Notes: generated by a model from the letters alone, not told the origin. Shown: positions 1-6,626, numbered from the stretch's first letter. The stretch: DNA of 8,290 nt from Bacteroidales bacterium (GCA_029938985.1 JAOZTW010000205.1:1-8290), one strand, 5' to 3'. Numbers and translations: made by a program.

Positions 1-152
1 TTTTATTGAAAATCATATAGTTAATTGTCTCAAAAAAAGTTTTCCCGACTTATCAATAAATATAATAATATCAAGATATTTGCATATTTTTTTGAAGTAG
101 TAAAAAGTAAAAAGAACAAGTTTAAAACGTCAATAGTTTGTTTTAATATGCC

Positions 153-308
153 TAAGTGAAAATGAAATAATAAGGAACTATAGAATACGCCGTTTTTTTG
201 TTCTTCTATTATTTTAATAAATCTGCAAATAGCGAGCTATTTAATGACTTTTTAAAATAATAGAAGGACAAAATAAACAAGTAGATTGGGCTTAGTTATT
301 TTTTCTTT
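153..308 (+). repeat. Element A, intergenic repeat (copy 1; inverted partner at 5718-5827)
   Basis: Two blocks, 153-205 and 269-308, are repeated in reverse orientation at 5776-5827 and 5718-5758. By eye the first block has about three differences in 53 positions, including the shared string AGAATACGCCGTTTTTT. The second has about five differences in 41. In this copy the blocks are separated by a 63-base hairpin insert; in the partner by only about 17 bases. No reading frame is conserved. I do not recognise the family; a dispersed extragenic repeat or a structured RNA are both possible. Confidence 0.75.
200..269. repeat. Nested inverted repeat (long hairpin) inside element A
   Basis: Bases 200-217 pair with 252-269 to make an 18-bp stem with one G-U wobble; the core is CTTCTATTATTTTAA against its exact complement. 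The 34-base loop contains a second palindrome, AAATAG-CGAG-CTATTT (227-242). It could fold as RNA or extrude as DNA. No U-run follows directly, so it is not an obvious terminator. Confidence 0.7.
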
Positions 309-318
309 TTCACGAAGT

Positions 319-348
319 AAGGTATGATAAAATTATGTGATTATAAAC
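319..348 (+). repeat. Octamer-repeat element C3 (short copy, 3 units)
   Basis: It starts AAGGT, then has exactly three 8-base units (324-347) ending ATTATGTG, ATTATAAA, followed by C. The last two units are identical to the last two of copy C2 (2555-2570). The conserved right half of the family, which begins CCAATAGAATAAAG, is missing. This is a truncated or interrupted copy, directly adjoining element A. Confidence 0.65.
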
Positions 349-472
349 GTCATTTTTAAAAATCTATTTTTTACACTCTTTTTCGTTTAAAAATATTTAC
401 ATCTAAATATATGCAATTATTTTTTGCCTTACATAATGTTAAAAAAATAACCTCTTTTAAAAAATGACGTTT
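345..472. repeat. Inverted repeat pair enclosing a 93-base AT-rich spacer
   Basis: The left arm 345-361 (AAACGTCATTTTTAAAA) is complementary to the right arm 455-472, with one T more in the right arm. The spacer holds no open frame of note. The arms lie between the plus-strand C3 copy and the minus-strand C1 copy, so 319-587 as a whole has inverted ends, like a small non-autonomous element. No target-site duplication was identified. Confidence 0.55.
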
Positions 473-480
473 AATATACA

Positions 481-587
481 ACTAAGTACCTATACAAAAG
501 TATTTTACACATTTAAATTTCTTTATTCTATTGGCTTATAGTCATATAATTGCATCAATAAACCATTTAACAATTGTATCATTCCTT
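481..587 (-). repeat. Octamer-repeat element C1 (full copy, 6 units)
   Basis: Read on the minus strand it starts AAGGA, followed by six consecutive 8-base units (582 down to 535). Then comes CCAATAGAATAAAGAAAT, and an AT-rich tail ending in ACTTAGT. The plus-strand copy at 2526-2623 matches it along the whole length, with one octamer fewer. It ends 6 bases short of the pfkB stop codon. Its tail contains TACTTTTG, which fits the Bacteroidota -7 box, but C2 has a mismatch there, so promoter activity is not supported. Confidence 0.8.
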
Positions 588-593
588 TTTTAT

Positions 594-1517
594 TTATTTT
601 GGATATTGAAAATCTACAAGGTTAATAAAATCTTGAATTCTATCATAAAATTCATTTTTATCTAAATTTTGTATTCTTTCGGTACCAAACTTTTCTACCG
701 TAAACGAAGCAAGTGCCGAACCTGCTATAATTGCATTTTTCATATTATTGAAGGTGAAATCATTTGTTTTTGTAAGATATCCACAAAATCCTCCAGCAAA
801 AGTGTCGCCTGCTCCCGTTGGGTCAAATACTTCTTTTAACGGAAGTGCAGGTGCAAAAAAGATATTTTCTTTATCAAAAAGCAAAGCTCCATGTTCCCCT
901 TTTTTAATTATTAAATACTTGGGCCCCATAGTCAATATTTTTTGTGCCGCAGCCACCAACGAATATTCTCCCGAAAGTTGACGAGCTTCTTCATCGTTAA
1001 TAGTAAGTACATCTACTTTGCTAATAGTGTTTTTTAAGTCCGACAACATTATGTCCATCCAAAAATTCATAGTATCCATAACAATAAGTTTAGGGCGTAC
1101 TTTCATTTGCTCAATCACACTGCTCTGAACTGTTGGCGATAAATTTCCAAGCATCAAAACATCTGCTTCTTGATAAGCATCAGATACTTTTGGGTCAAAT
1201 TTTTCGAGAACATTTAATTCCGTAGCAATAGTATCACGTGTGTTCATGTCGTTTCTATACTTACCCGACCAGAAAAAAGTTTTTTCATCTTTTTTAATTT
1301 CAATCCCAGAAATATCAACTTTATGATTTTGCATTAATTTTAAATATTTCTCTGGAAAATCTCCACCTACAACAGATATAATATTTGAATTTATATCAAA
1401 GTTTGCCGCAGCAAGTCCAATAAATGTGCCTGCACCACCAAGTATTTTATCTGTTTTGCCAAAAGGAGTTTCAATAGCATCAAAAGCTACACTCCCTACA
1501 ATTAGTAATTTATTCAT
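594..1517 (-). CDS. PfkB-family carbohydrate kinase
   Basis: The 307-residue product is a cytoplasmic ribokinase/PfkB-superfamily kinase, expected to transfer the ATP gamma-phosphate to a sugar or nucleoside hydroxyl. Visible marks are the N-terminal strand LLIVGSVAFD (residues 4-13), the substrate-side glycine pair GG at 27-28, an NDEEARQLSG segment in the middle, and the PfkB signature 2 motif DPTGAGDTFAGGF with catalytic base Asp238. Its length of about 300 residues is normal and it looks intact. From memory, a highly similar protein starting VAFDAIETPFGKTDKILGGA is widespread in Bacteroidota; its substrate is unknown to me. The ATG at 1515-1517 is chosen because the conserved first strand begins four codons later. 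The leader is A-rich with no Shine-Dalgarno. It is transcribed divergently from the tRNA genes, with a good -7 box at 1580-1587. Confidence 0.93.
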   Translation of the reverse strand: MNKLLIVGSVAFDAIETPFGKTDKILGGAGTFIGLAAANFDINSNIISVVGGDFPEKYLKLMQNHKVDISGIEIKKDEKTFFWSGKYRNDMNTRDTIATELNVLEKFDPKVSDAYQEADVLMLGNLSPTVQSSVIEQMKVRPKLIVMDTMNFWMDIMLSDLKNTISKVDVLTINDEEARQLSGEYSLVAAAQKILTMGPKYLIIKKGEHGALLFDKENIFFAPALPLKEVFDPTGAGDTFAGGFCGYLTKTNDFTFNNMKNAIIAGSALASFTVEKFGTERIQNLDKNEFYDRIQDFINLVDFQYPK

Positions 1518-1579
1518 ATTTTTATTGTATATTTATCAGTTTTTTTAAAAAACAAAGTTATAGATTCTTTTTTAATATG

Positions 1580-1587
1580 CAAACATA
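1580..1587 (-). promoter_or_regulatory. -7 box of the pfkB promoter (Bacteroidota type)
   Basis: On the minus strand this reads TATGTTTG, a perfect TAnnTTTG match, 62 bases upstream of the pfkB ATG. No TTTG -33 box was found at the usual 17-23 base spacing, so the assignment rests on the -7 box and its position. Confidence 0.5.
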
Positions 1588-1703
1588 AATTTGCAACAAA
1601 AAAAATAATTGTTATATCTATTTAGTTTCTTGTAATTTATAAAATTTATTTCATTATTTTATTAAAAAAATAGTTTTTTTTTTTTTTATTAAAAATAATA
1701 ATT

Positions 1704-1711
1704 TAATTTTG
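1704..1711 (+). promoter_or_regulatory. -7 box of the tRNA-Asn promoter
   Basis: TAATTTTG fits TAnnTTTG and ends 27 bases before the first tRNA, giving a short leader. A run of 14 T (1674-1687) lies just upstream where the -33 region would be. No TTTG was seen there. Confidence 0.5.
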
Positions 1712-1738
1712 CAAAACCTTTTTAAGGAATATTTATTA

Positions 1739-1812
1739 TCTTCAGTAGCTCAGTTGGTTAGAGCATCTGACTGTTAATCAGAGGGTCGTAGGTTCAAGTC
1801 CTACCTGAAGAG
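1739..1812 (+). tRNA. tRNA-Asn (anticodon GTT), copy 1
   Basis: The 74-base gene folds into a standard cloverleaf. The 7-bp acceptor is TCTTCAG/CTGAAGA with discriminator G, and the D stem is GCTC/GAGC. The anticodon stem is TCTGA/TCAGA with loop CTGTTAA (anticodon GTT at 1773-1775). The variable loop has 5 bases and the T stem GTAGG/CCTAC encloses TTCAAGT. CCA is not encoded and must be added after transcription. It decodes AAC/AAU. It is identical to the copy 47 bases downstream and probably co-transcribed with it. Confidence 0.97.
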
Positions 1813-1859
1813 CTAATAAAATTGTTTTGTAGTTTGTTGTATTTCATAAAAAGAAACCA

Positions 1860-1933
1860 TCTTCAGTAGCTCAGTTGGTTAGAGCATCTGACTGTTAATC
1901 AGAGGGTCGTAGGTTCAAGTCCTACCTGAAGAG
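1860..1933 (+). tRNA. tRNA-Asn (anticodon GTT), copy 2
   Basis: This is base-for-base identical to the first tRNA-Asn; the anticodon GTT lies at 1894-1896 and CCA is not encoded. The 47-base spacer has no promoter-like box, so a dicistronic tRNA transcript ending at the hairpin just downstream is likely. Identity over the full gene while the spacer is unlike either flank suggests a duplication kept uniform by conversion or selection. Confidence 0.97.
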
Positions 1934-1934
1934 C

Positions 1935-1974
1935 AAAAAAAAGATTAGAATTTAATTATTCTAATCTTTTTTTT
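1935..1974. terminator. Bidirectional terminator between tRNA-Asn and the ASCH gene
   Basis: AAGATTAGAAT (1941-1951) pairs with ATTCTAATCTT (1958-1968) around a 6-base loop, flanked by an A-run on the left and a T-run on the right. Read on either strand it is a stem followed by a U-tract. It can therefore end both the tRNA transcript (plus) and the ASCH transcript (minus), whose stop codon lies 12 bases away. Confidence 0.85.
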
Positions 1975-1985
1975 ATTCCCTTTTT

Positions 1986-2441
1986 TTAAAGTAATAATTC
2001 AGATAATTTGCTATTGCTAATTAAATTTTTATTGATATAAGCATAAGTTTGTGGTGGCATAAAACCAGGAATCATGTTTTTTAAATTATCTAATTTAATA
2101 GAATTTTTCAATAAATTTTTCACGTCCTTTAATTCAAGTCCGTAAGCATTATTTTTTTCTTTGTAGTATTCATGAAATTCTTGTTTCGAAATACCTGTTC
2201 GTTCTCCAATATTATCCCATAATATATGTGGTTTATCTTTAATTATATTTTCAATTTTGCAAACACCCCAAAGTTCTTTTACAGGCGAAGTTACATAAAT
2301 TAACAAATAACTTCCTTTACTCGCATACCTTGGAGCCGATTTTCTTAACTCTACTGTTTTTTCTCCTTTGAATATTTTTTTGGCATAATGTGGCTTTATT
2401 GAAATTAGCAACAATCTATTATTTTTTCTATCTTTTTTCAT
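1986..2441 (-). CDS. ASCH-domain (PUA-like) protein
   Basis: The 151-residue cytoplasmic protein carries the hallmark of the ASCH superfamily: ISIKPHYAKKIFKGEKTVEL (13-32) followed by RK. Next come a strand-rich YVTSPVKELWGVCKI segment and a C-terminal PPQTYAYI. ASCH domains share the PUA-like fold and are thought to bind RNA. The E. coli ASCH protein YqfB hydrolyses N4-acetylcytidine, but this protein belongs to a different subgroup (closer to the COG4933 type), so that activity should not be transferred. No HTH domain is fused. On its strand an AGGA lies 8 bases before the ATG, a rare Shine-Dalgarno-like site here, which supports this start. It converges on the tRNA-Asn pair and shares their terminator. 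No clear -7 box was found upstream. Confidence 0.82.
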   Translation of the reverse strand: MKKDRKNNRLLLISIKPHYAKKIFKGEKTVELRKSAPRYASKGSYLLIYVTSPVKELWGVCKIENIIKDKPHILWDNIGERTGISKQEFHEYYKEKNNAYGLELKDVKNLLKNSIKLDNLKNMIPGFMPPQTYAYINKNLISNSKLSELLL

Positions 2442-2525
2442 AAACGCATTCCTAATTTGTAAAGAGCAATATAAGTTTCTTTTTTTAACGAACGCTTTTT
2501 GAGACGTTTAAATATCTATTAATAT

Positions 2526-2623
2526 AAGGAATGATACAATTATTCAATGGTTCAATTATGTGATTATAAACCAATAGAATAAAGAAATACAAATGTGTAA
2601 AAACTTTTGTATGAATACTTAGT
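2526..2623 (+). repeat. Octamer-repeat element C2 (full copy, 5 units)
   Basis: The leading AAGGA is followed by five in-phase octamers (2531-2570), among them ATGATACA, ATTATTCA and ATGGTTCA. Then comes CCAATAGAATAAAGAAAT and a tail ending ACTTAGT. It is an inverted, diverged copy of 481-587, with one octamer fewer. It lies in the divergent gap between the ASCH gene and polA. Confidence 0.8.
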
Positions 2624-2633
2624 TTATTTTTTT

Positions 2634-2780
2634 TATTAATAATGCGAATTAAGGTTTGAAATTAAGGGTTGAAATTAAACATTGATATTTAATTACTAAA
2701 CTCTTGTCTAAATTAAAGTCTTGTTAAATTTCAATTGATTTACGATGACTTAAAAATTCAACTCTTAATTCACATTAATA
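2634..2780. repeat. Imperfect inverted repeat with an internal tandem 13-mer tract
   Basis: The left arm 2634-2660 is complementary to 2757-2780 (about 21 of 24 positions, plus a 3-base gap). The left arm runs into a tandem tract of three diverged units, GAATTAAGGTTT (2646-2657), GAAATTAAGGGTT (2658-2670) and GAAATTAAACATT (2671-2683). The rest of the 2442-2933 gap is AT-rich with no gene seen. Confidence 0.5.
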
Positions 2781-2875
2781 GTAAAATATAATTTAATTAT
2801 TTTACAAATTTAGTTTAAAAAAACTAAAAATCAAATTAATTTAACAATATATTATAATTTCTTAGAATCTTAAAC

Positions 2876-2883
2876 TATATTTG
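2876..2883 (+). promoter_or_regulatory. -7 box of the polA promoter
   Basis: TATATTTG matches TAnnTTTG exactly and ends 50 bases before the polA ATG, giving a leader of about 40 bases. No TTTG -33 element stands out at the expected spacing. Confidence 0.55.
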
Positions 2884-2933
2884 CAAAAAATTTAATAAAA
2901 ACACAACTCAAATATTAATAACAAAAATTTAAA

Positions 2934-5711
2934 ATGAAAAAATTATTTTTACTTGATGCTTACGCCTTGATATTTAGAGCATACTATGCGTTTATAAAAA
3001 ATCCTCGTATTAGTTCCAAAGGATTAAATACTTCGGCTATTTATGGTTTTGTAAACACGCTAAACGAAATTATTAATAAAGAAAAACCTACTCATATAGC
3101 AGTTGCTTTTGATACCAAAACTCCTACTTTTAGAAAAGTAATTTTTAAGGAATACAAAGCACAACGTCCTCCTACGCCTGAGGATATAATAAAAGCGGTG
3201 CCTTATATAAAAGATATATTGAGGGCAAAAAATATTCCTATTATAGAAACTCCGGGTTTTGAAGCCGACGACGCTATTGGTACGCTTGCCAAAAAAGCAT
3301 CGAAAAAAGGCTATACCGTTTATATGATGACTCCCGATAAAGATTATCAACAACTTATAGAAGAAAACATTTTGATGTTCAAGCCTCGTAGCCGAGGAAA
3401 AGACAACGAAATTATTGGATTGGAACAACTTTATAAAAAATATAAAATAAACAATCCCGAACAATTTATTGATATTCTCGCTCTTTGGGGAGATGCTTCT
3501 GATAATATTCCGGGTGTGCCAAGAATTGGAGAAAAAACGGCTATAAAGCTTATTAATCAGTTTGGTAGTATTGATGGTATTTATGAAAACATAAATAAAG
3601 TAAAAGGAAAAAATAGGGAAAATATTATTAAATACAAAGAGCAATTAATGTTGTCTAAATTTTTGGTTACCATAAAAATAGATATGGATTTAAATTTTAA
3701 TGAAAAAGATTTTGAACTAACTAAGCCAGATAATACTAAATTGATAGAAATTTTTTCTGAATTGGAATTTAGGTCAATGGTTTCAAAAATTAATCAAAGT
3801 TCTGTGGAGGAGCAAGTTGTGCATAAACAATCTGTGCAAACAGGACAAACAAATCTTTTTGGTAGCACAACTGTAAACACTGTGCCAAAAAAGATTTTTA
3901 AAACATATAAAGATTTTCCTGTAAAATATAATTTGATAAGCACCAAAGAAGAGCGAGCAAAACTAATTGAACATCTGTTGCAACAAAAAGAATTTTGTTT
4001 TGATACCGAAACAACAAATATTAAAGCGACCGAAGCCGAAATTGTTGGAATGTCTTTTTCGTGTAAAGATTATGAGGCAAGTTATGTTACGTTGCCTAAA
4101 AATCAGAATAATACAAAAGAAATTCTGGAGGAATTTATACCAGTATTTAATAATTCGCAGATTAACAAAATTGGTCAAAACTTAAAATACGATTTGTTGA
4201 TATTAAAAAATTATGGTATTTCGGTGGCCGGCAAACTGTTTGACACAATGATAGCACATTACTTGTTGTATCCCGAACAAAAACATAATTTAGATTCTCT
4301 TGCCGAATCGTATCTTAATTATAAAACAATATCAATAGAAACTTTGATTGGAAAAAAAGGGAAAAATCAAGGTAATATGCGAAATGTGGTAGCAGAAAAA
4401 ATTACAAATTATGCCTGCGAAGATGCTGACATTACTTGGCAATTAAAAAGCATTTTGGAAAAAGAACTTTATATTCAGCAACTTAATAATCTTTTTGAGG
4501 AGATTGAAATGCCACTAGTGGAAGTACTTACTGATATGGAATTTACTGGAGTAAGTCTGGATATTGATTTTTTAGAAAAATATCGTTTGCTGATGTTAGA
4601 AAAAATTATTAGTGTTGAGGGGAAAATATATGAACTGTCTAAAAATAAATTCAATATTTCTTCGCCCAAGCAACTTGGCGATGTTTTGTTTAATAAATTA
4701 GATATTAATCCAAAGCCAAAATTAACAAAAACAAAACAGTATTCTACTGGTGAAGCTATTTTACAAAAATTAAAAGATAAGCACGAAATAGTGCCTTTGA
4801 TTTTGGAATATCGTACTTTTAAAAAATTACAAAACACCTATATTGAAGCTTTACCCAAATTGATTAATTATAAAAGTAAAAAGATACATACTTCTTATAA
4901 TCAGGCTGTAACTTCAACGGGTCGCTTAAGTTCCAATAATCCTAACCTGCAAAACATACCTATCAGAACTGCCGAAGGACGTGAAATTCGTAAGGCTTTT
5001 GTGCCTTCTTCCGAAAATCATATTTTGGTAGATGCCGATTATTCGCAAATAGAACTCCGGCTGATTGCTCATTTGAGCGAGGACGAAAATATGATTCTCG
5101 CTTTTAAATGCGAAGAGGATATTCACTCGGCTACTGCTGCCAAAATATTTGAAGTTGAGCTTAAAGATGTTACCACAGAAATGAGAACACATGCTAAGTC
5201 TGCAAACTTTGCTATTATTTATGGTTCTTCGGCTTACGGGCTTTCGCAAAGTCTTAATATTGCGACCAAAGATGCCAAAAAACTAATTGATGGATATTTT
5301 AAAAGTTATCCAAAAGTTAAAGAATATATGAATAACAGTATTCAAAAAGCGAGAGACAACGAAATGGTTTTTACGATAAAAGGTCGTAAAAGATATTTGA
5401 AAGATATAAATTCTCGAAACGGTCTCGTGCGAAGCAATGCAGAACGAAACGCAATTAATGCACCAATTCAAGGTTCGGCTGCCGACATTATTAAAATTGC
5501 AATGATTAATATTTTCAAGAAATTTAAAGAAAATAATTTATCGTCAAAAATGATTATGCAGGTACACGATGAGCTGACTTTCAATGTTTTAATTTCGGAA
5601 AAAGAACAAGTTCAACAAATAATAAAGCAAGAAATGGAAAACGCCTTAAACCTTTCTGTGCCATTAACCATTGATATGAACGAAGGTAAAAACTGGAACG
5701 AATCGCACTAA
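2934..5711 (+). CDS. polA: DNA polymerase I
   Basis: The 925-residue enzyme (E. coli: 928) fills gaps in DNA repair and replaces Okazaki primers. The 5'-nuclease domain (about 1-290) has Asp8, Asp60, EADD at 110-113, DKD at 135-137, Asp187 and Asp190 before the helix-hairpin-helix region. A linker of about 50 residues follows. The 3'-5' exonuclease domain (about 330-520) keeps its catalytic set: DTE 357-359, Asp420 in NLKYD, and Tyr493/Asp497. The polymerase domain has motif A DADYSQIE with Asp702, motif B with Arg751, Lys755, Phe759 and Tyr763, and motif C QVHDEL with Asp879/Glu880. Proofreading should therefore be active, unlike in Taq-type enzymes. Phe759 aligns with E. coli Phe762, the residue that discriminates against dideoxynucleotides. 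The start begins the first conserved strand; the leader is A-rich without Shine-Dalgarno. It is monocistronic. Confidence 0.99.
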   Translation: MKKLFLLDAYALIFRAYYAFIKNPRISSKGLNTSAIYGFVNTLNEIINKEKPTHIAVAFDTKTPTFRKVIFKEYKAQRPPTPEDIIKAVPYIKDILRAKNIPIIETPGFEADDAIGTLAKKASKKGYTVYMMTPDKDYQQLIEENILMFKPRSRGKDNEIIGLEQLYKKYKINNPEQFIDILALWGDASDNIPGVPRIGEKTAIKLINQFGSIDGIYENINKVKGKNRENIIKYKEQLMLSKFLVTIKIDMDLNFNEKDFELTKPDNTKLIEIFSELEFRSMVSKINQSSVEEQVVHKQSVQTGQTNLFGSTTVNTVPKKIFKTYKDFPVKYNLISTKEERAKLIEHLLQQKEFCFDTETTNIKATEAEIVGMSFSCKDYEASYVTLPKNQNNTKEILEEFIPVFNNSQINKIGQNLKYDLLILKNYGISVAGKLFDTMIAHYLLYPEQKHNLDSLAESYLNYKTISIETLIGKKGKNQGNMRNVVAEKITNYACEDADITWQLKSILEKELYIQQLNNLFEEIEMPLVEVLTDMEFTGVSLDIDFLEKYRLLMLEKIISVEGKIYELSKNKFNISSPKQLGDVLFNKLDINPKPKLTKTKQYSTGEAILQKLKDKHEIVPLILEYRTFKKLQNTYIEALPKLINYKSKKIHTSYNQAVTSTGRLSSNNPNLQNIPIRTAEGREIRKAFVPSSENHILVDADYSQIELRLIAHLSEDENMILAFKCEEDIHSATAAKIFEVELKDVTTEMRTHAKSANFAIIYGSSAYGLSQSLNIATKDAKKLIDGYFKSYPKVKEYMNNSIQKARDNEMVFTIKGRKRYLKDINSRNGLVRSNAERNAINAPIQGSAADIIKIAMINIFKKFKENNLSSKMIMQVHDELTFNVLISEKEQVQQIIKQEMENALNLSVPLTIDMNEGKNWNESH

Positions 5712-5717
5712 GGCACT

Positions 5718-5827
5718 AAAGAAAAAACAACTAATCCCAAATATACTTATTTATTTTGCTTTTAAAAAATTTAAAAAGAACAAAAAACGGCGTATTCTGT
5801 AGTTACTTATTATTTCATTTTCACTTA
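5718..5827 (-). repeat. Element B, inverted compact copy of element A
   Basis: On the minus strand 5827-5776 matches 153-205, and 5758-5718 matches 269-308. The middle 17 bases replace the long hairpin of element A with a short, imperfect CTTTTTAAA/TTTAAAAG hairpin, so a stem is kept at the same place although its sequence differs. The element starts 6 bases after the polA stop codon and fills most of the gap between the convergent polA and PID-CTERM genes. Confidence 0.75.
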
Positions 5828-5855
5828 TTAATTTTATTATAGAATATAAAAATTC

Positions 5856-6053
5856 TTACGAGGCATTTTTATTATTCTTCTTAAAAAACATTTGTTTTAC
5901 TGCATATCCTGCTGCCGCTAACAAGAGGGCGATTAAACCTCCATCAATTGGAATATCAACAGGTGGGGGTGGAGGTGGCTGTCCTAATGCACTAAGTACT
6001 GGAACTAAGATTAATACAGATATTATCAATATATATTTAAGTTGTTTTTTCAT
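5856..6053 (-). CDS. Small secreted or membrane protein with PID-CTERM-type sorting tail
   Basis: The 65-residue protein has a Lys-rich N-terminus and a hydrophobic stretch (7-23) ending LSALGQ, read as a signal peptide cut near residue 24 or 25. Six prolines follow (26-31). The tail has the motif PIDGG (35-39), a hydrophobic span (40-52) and a basic end KKNNKNAS. This order of motif, membrane span and basic tail is that of PEP-CTERM-like sorting signals; the PID form is one I know from small Bacteroidota proteins. The mature part is only about ten residues, so almost the whole protein is signal plus tail. Its function is unknown. The gene is monocistronic, 246 bases downstream of the MazG-like gene on the same strand. 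The start has an A-rich leader. Confidence 0.75.
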   Translation of the reverse strand: MKKQLKYILIISVLILVPVLSALGQPPPPPPVDIPIDGGLIALLLAAAGYAVKQMFFKKNNKNAS

Positions 6054-6088
6054 TTTATTAAACTTTTTTTTAATTGTTAACTATTTTG

Positions 6089-6096
6089 CAAATATC
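6089..6096 (-). promoter_or_regulatory. Possible -7 box of the PID-CTERM gene
   Basis: The minus strand reads GATATTTG, seven of eight matches to TAnnTTTG, 35 bases upstream of the ATG. A TTTG lies 14 bases further upstream, closer than the usual spacing. The surrounding 6054-6299 gap is T-rich with no other signal seen. Confidence 0.3.
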
Positions 6097-6299
6097 AAAC
6101 TTTTTTTTTACAAATTCAAGTTTTTTAGCTTTTTTTTTTATAAAAACAATAAATTTTTATTTTTTAAATCTTTATTTTTTCAATGAAAATCTATATACAT
6201 AATTGTATTTCAAGACGTAAACTAATTACAAGTTCTTGATTTCTAATTGCTATTTAGAATCTCACGTTTTAACACTTCTTAACATAACTAATATATTAA

Positions 6300-6626
6300 T
6301 TACCTTAATTTTTCATTATTCCAATGGCGTTCTTTATCTCTTTTTGTTTTCTTTTCTAAATTAGATTTAAGAGCTTGTGTTAAATCAATATTTGTTTGAT
6401 TTGCAATACATATTAAAACAAAAAGTACATCTGCCAATTCGTCCGCAAGTTCTACTTCTTCTTCTCCATTTTTAAATGATTGTTCACCATATTTTCGTGC
6501 CATAATTCTGGCTACCTCACCTACTTCTTCAGACAGAATAGCCATATTTGTCAATTCGCTATAATACCTAACTCCATATTTTTTTATCCATTTGTCAACA
6601 ATTAGCTGTGCGTTTTCTATAGTCAT
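6300..6626 (-). CDS. MazG-like nucleotide pyrophosphohydrolase
   Basis: The 108-residue all-helical protein has the metal-binding signature of the MazG/all-alpha NTP pyrophosphatase superfamily. EEVGE lies at 33-37 and ELAD at 63-66, with the spacing seen in the EExxE(n)ExxD motif, inside the long helix ELADELADVLFVLI. Such enzymes cut nucleoside triphosphates to monophosphate and pyrophosphate and can clear aberrant dNTPs in the cytoplasm. The single-domain length fits short MazG-like (YpjD-type) proteins rather than two-domain MazG. I start at the ATG 6624-6626; a GTG directly upstream would add one residue, but ATG-initiated MTIENAQ is more natural. No Shine-Dalgarno was found. The exact substrate cannot be read from sequence. 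It is not co-transcribed with the decaying genes on the other strand. Confidence 0.85.
   Translation of the reverse strand: MTIENAQLIVDKWIKKYGVRYYSELTNMAILSEEVGEVARIMARKYGEQSFKNGEEEVELADELADVLFVLICIANQTNIDLTQALKSNLEKKTKRDKERHWNNEKLR

Noticed and set aside
2..100. Open frame on the plus strand entering from the left edge, 32 codons to TAG at 98-100
   Set aside because: It could be the tail of a truncated gene, but the translation matches no family I know and its Ile/Lys/Leu-rich composition is what AT-rich noncoding DNA gives.
748..981. Plus-strand open frame inside the kinase gene
   Set aside because: It lies fully antisense to the conserved PfkB coding region, with no start signal or family resemblance.
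319..2623. CRISPR array based on repeated short motifs
   Set aside because: The 8-base units are contiguous with no spacers, and the longer copies are dispersed and inverted, so this is not a CRISPR array.
481..2623. Composite transposon with C1 and C2 as inverted ends around pfkB, tRNAs and the ASCH gene
   Set aside because: There is no transposase and no target-site duplication, a third partial copy lies outside, and the enclosed tRNAs and kinase look like ordinary core genes.
2442..2933. Replication origin in the AT-rich repeat-bearing gap before polA
   Set aside because: No DnaA box such as TTATCCACA was seen and no dnaA or dnaN neighbour is present; AT-richness alone is not evidence.
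3060..5471. Several open frames of 62-194 codons within polA in other frames
   Set aside because: They overlap highly conserved polA codons; low-complexity Phe/Ile/Asn-rich translations mark them as shadows.
5841..5856. Small hairpin AGAAT/ATTCT at the 3' end of the PID-CTERM gene as a terminator
   Set aside because: A five-pair AT-rich stem without a clear T-run is too weak to call, and it overlaps the stop codon.
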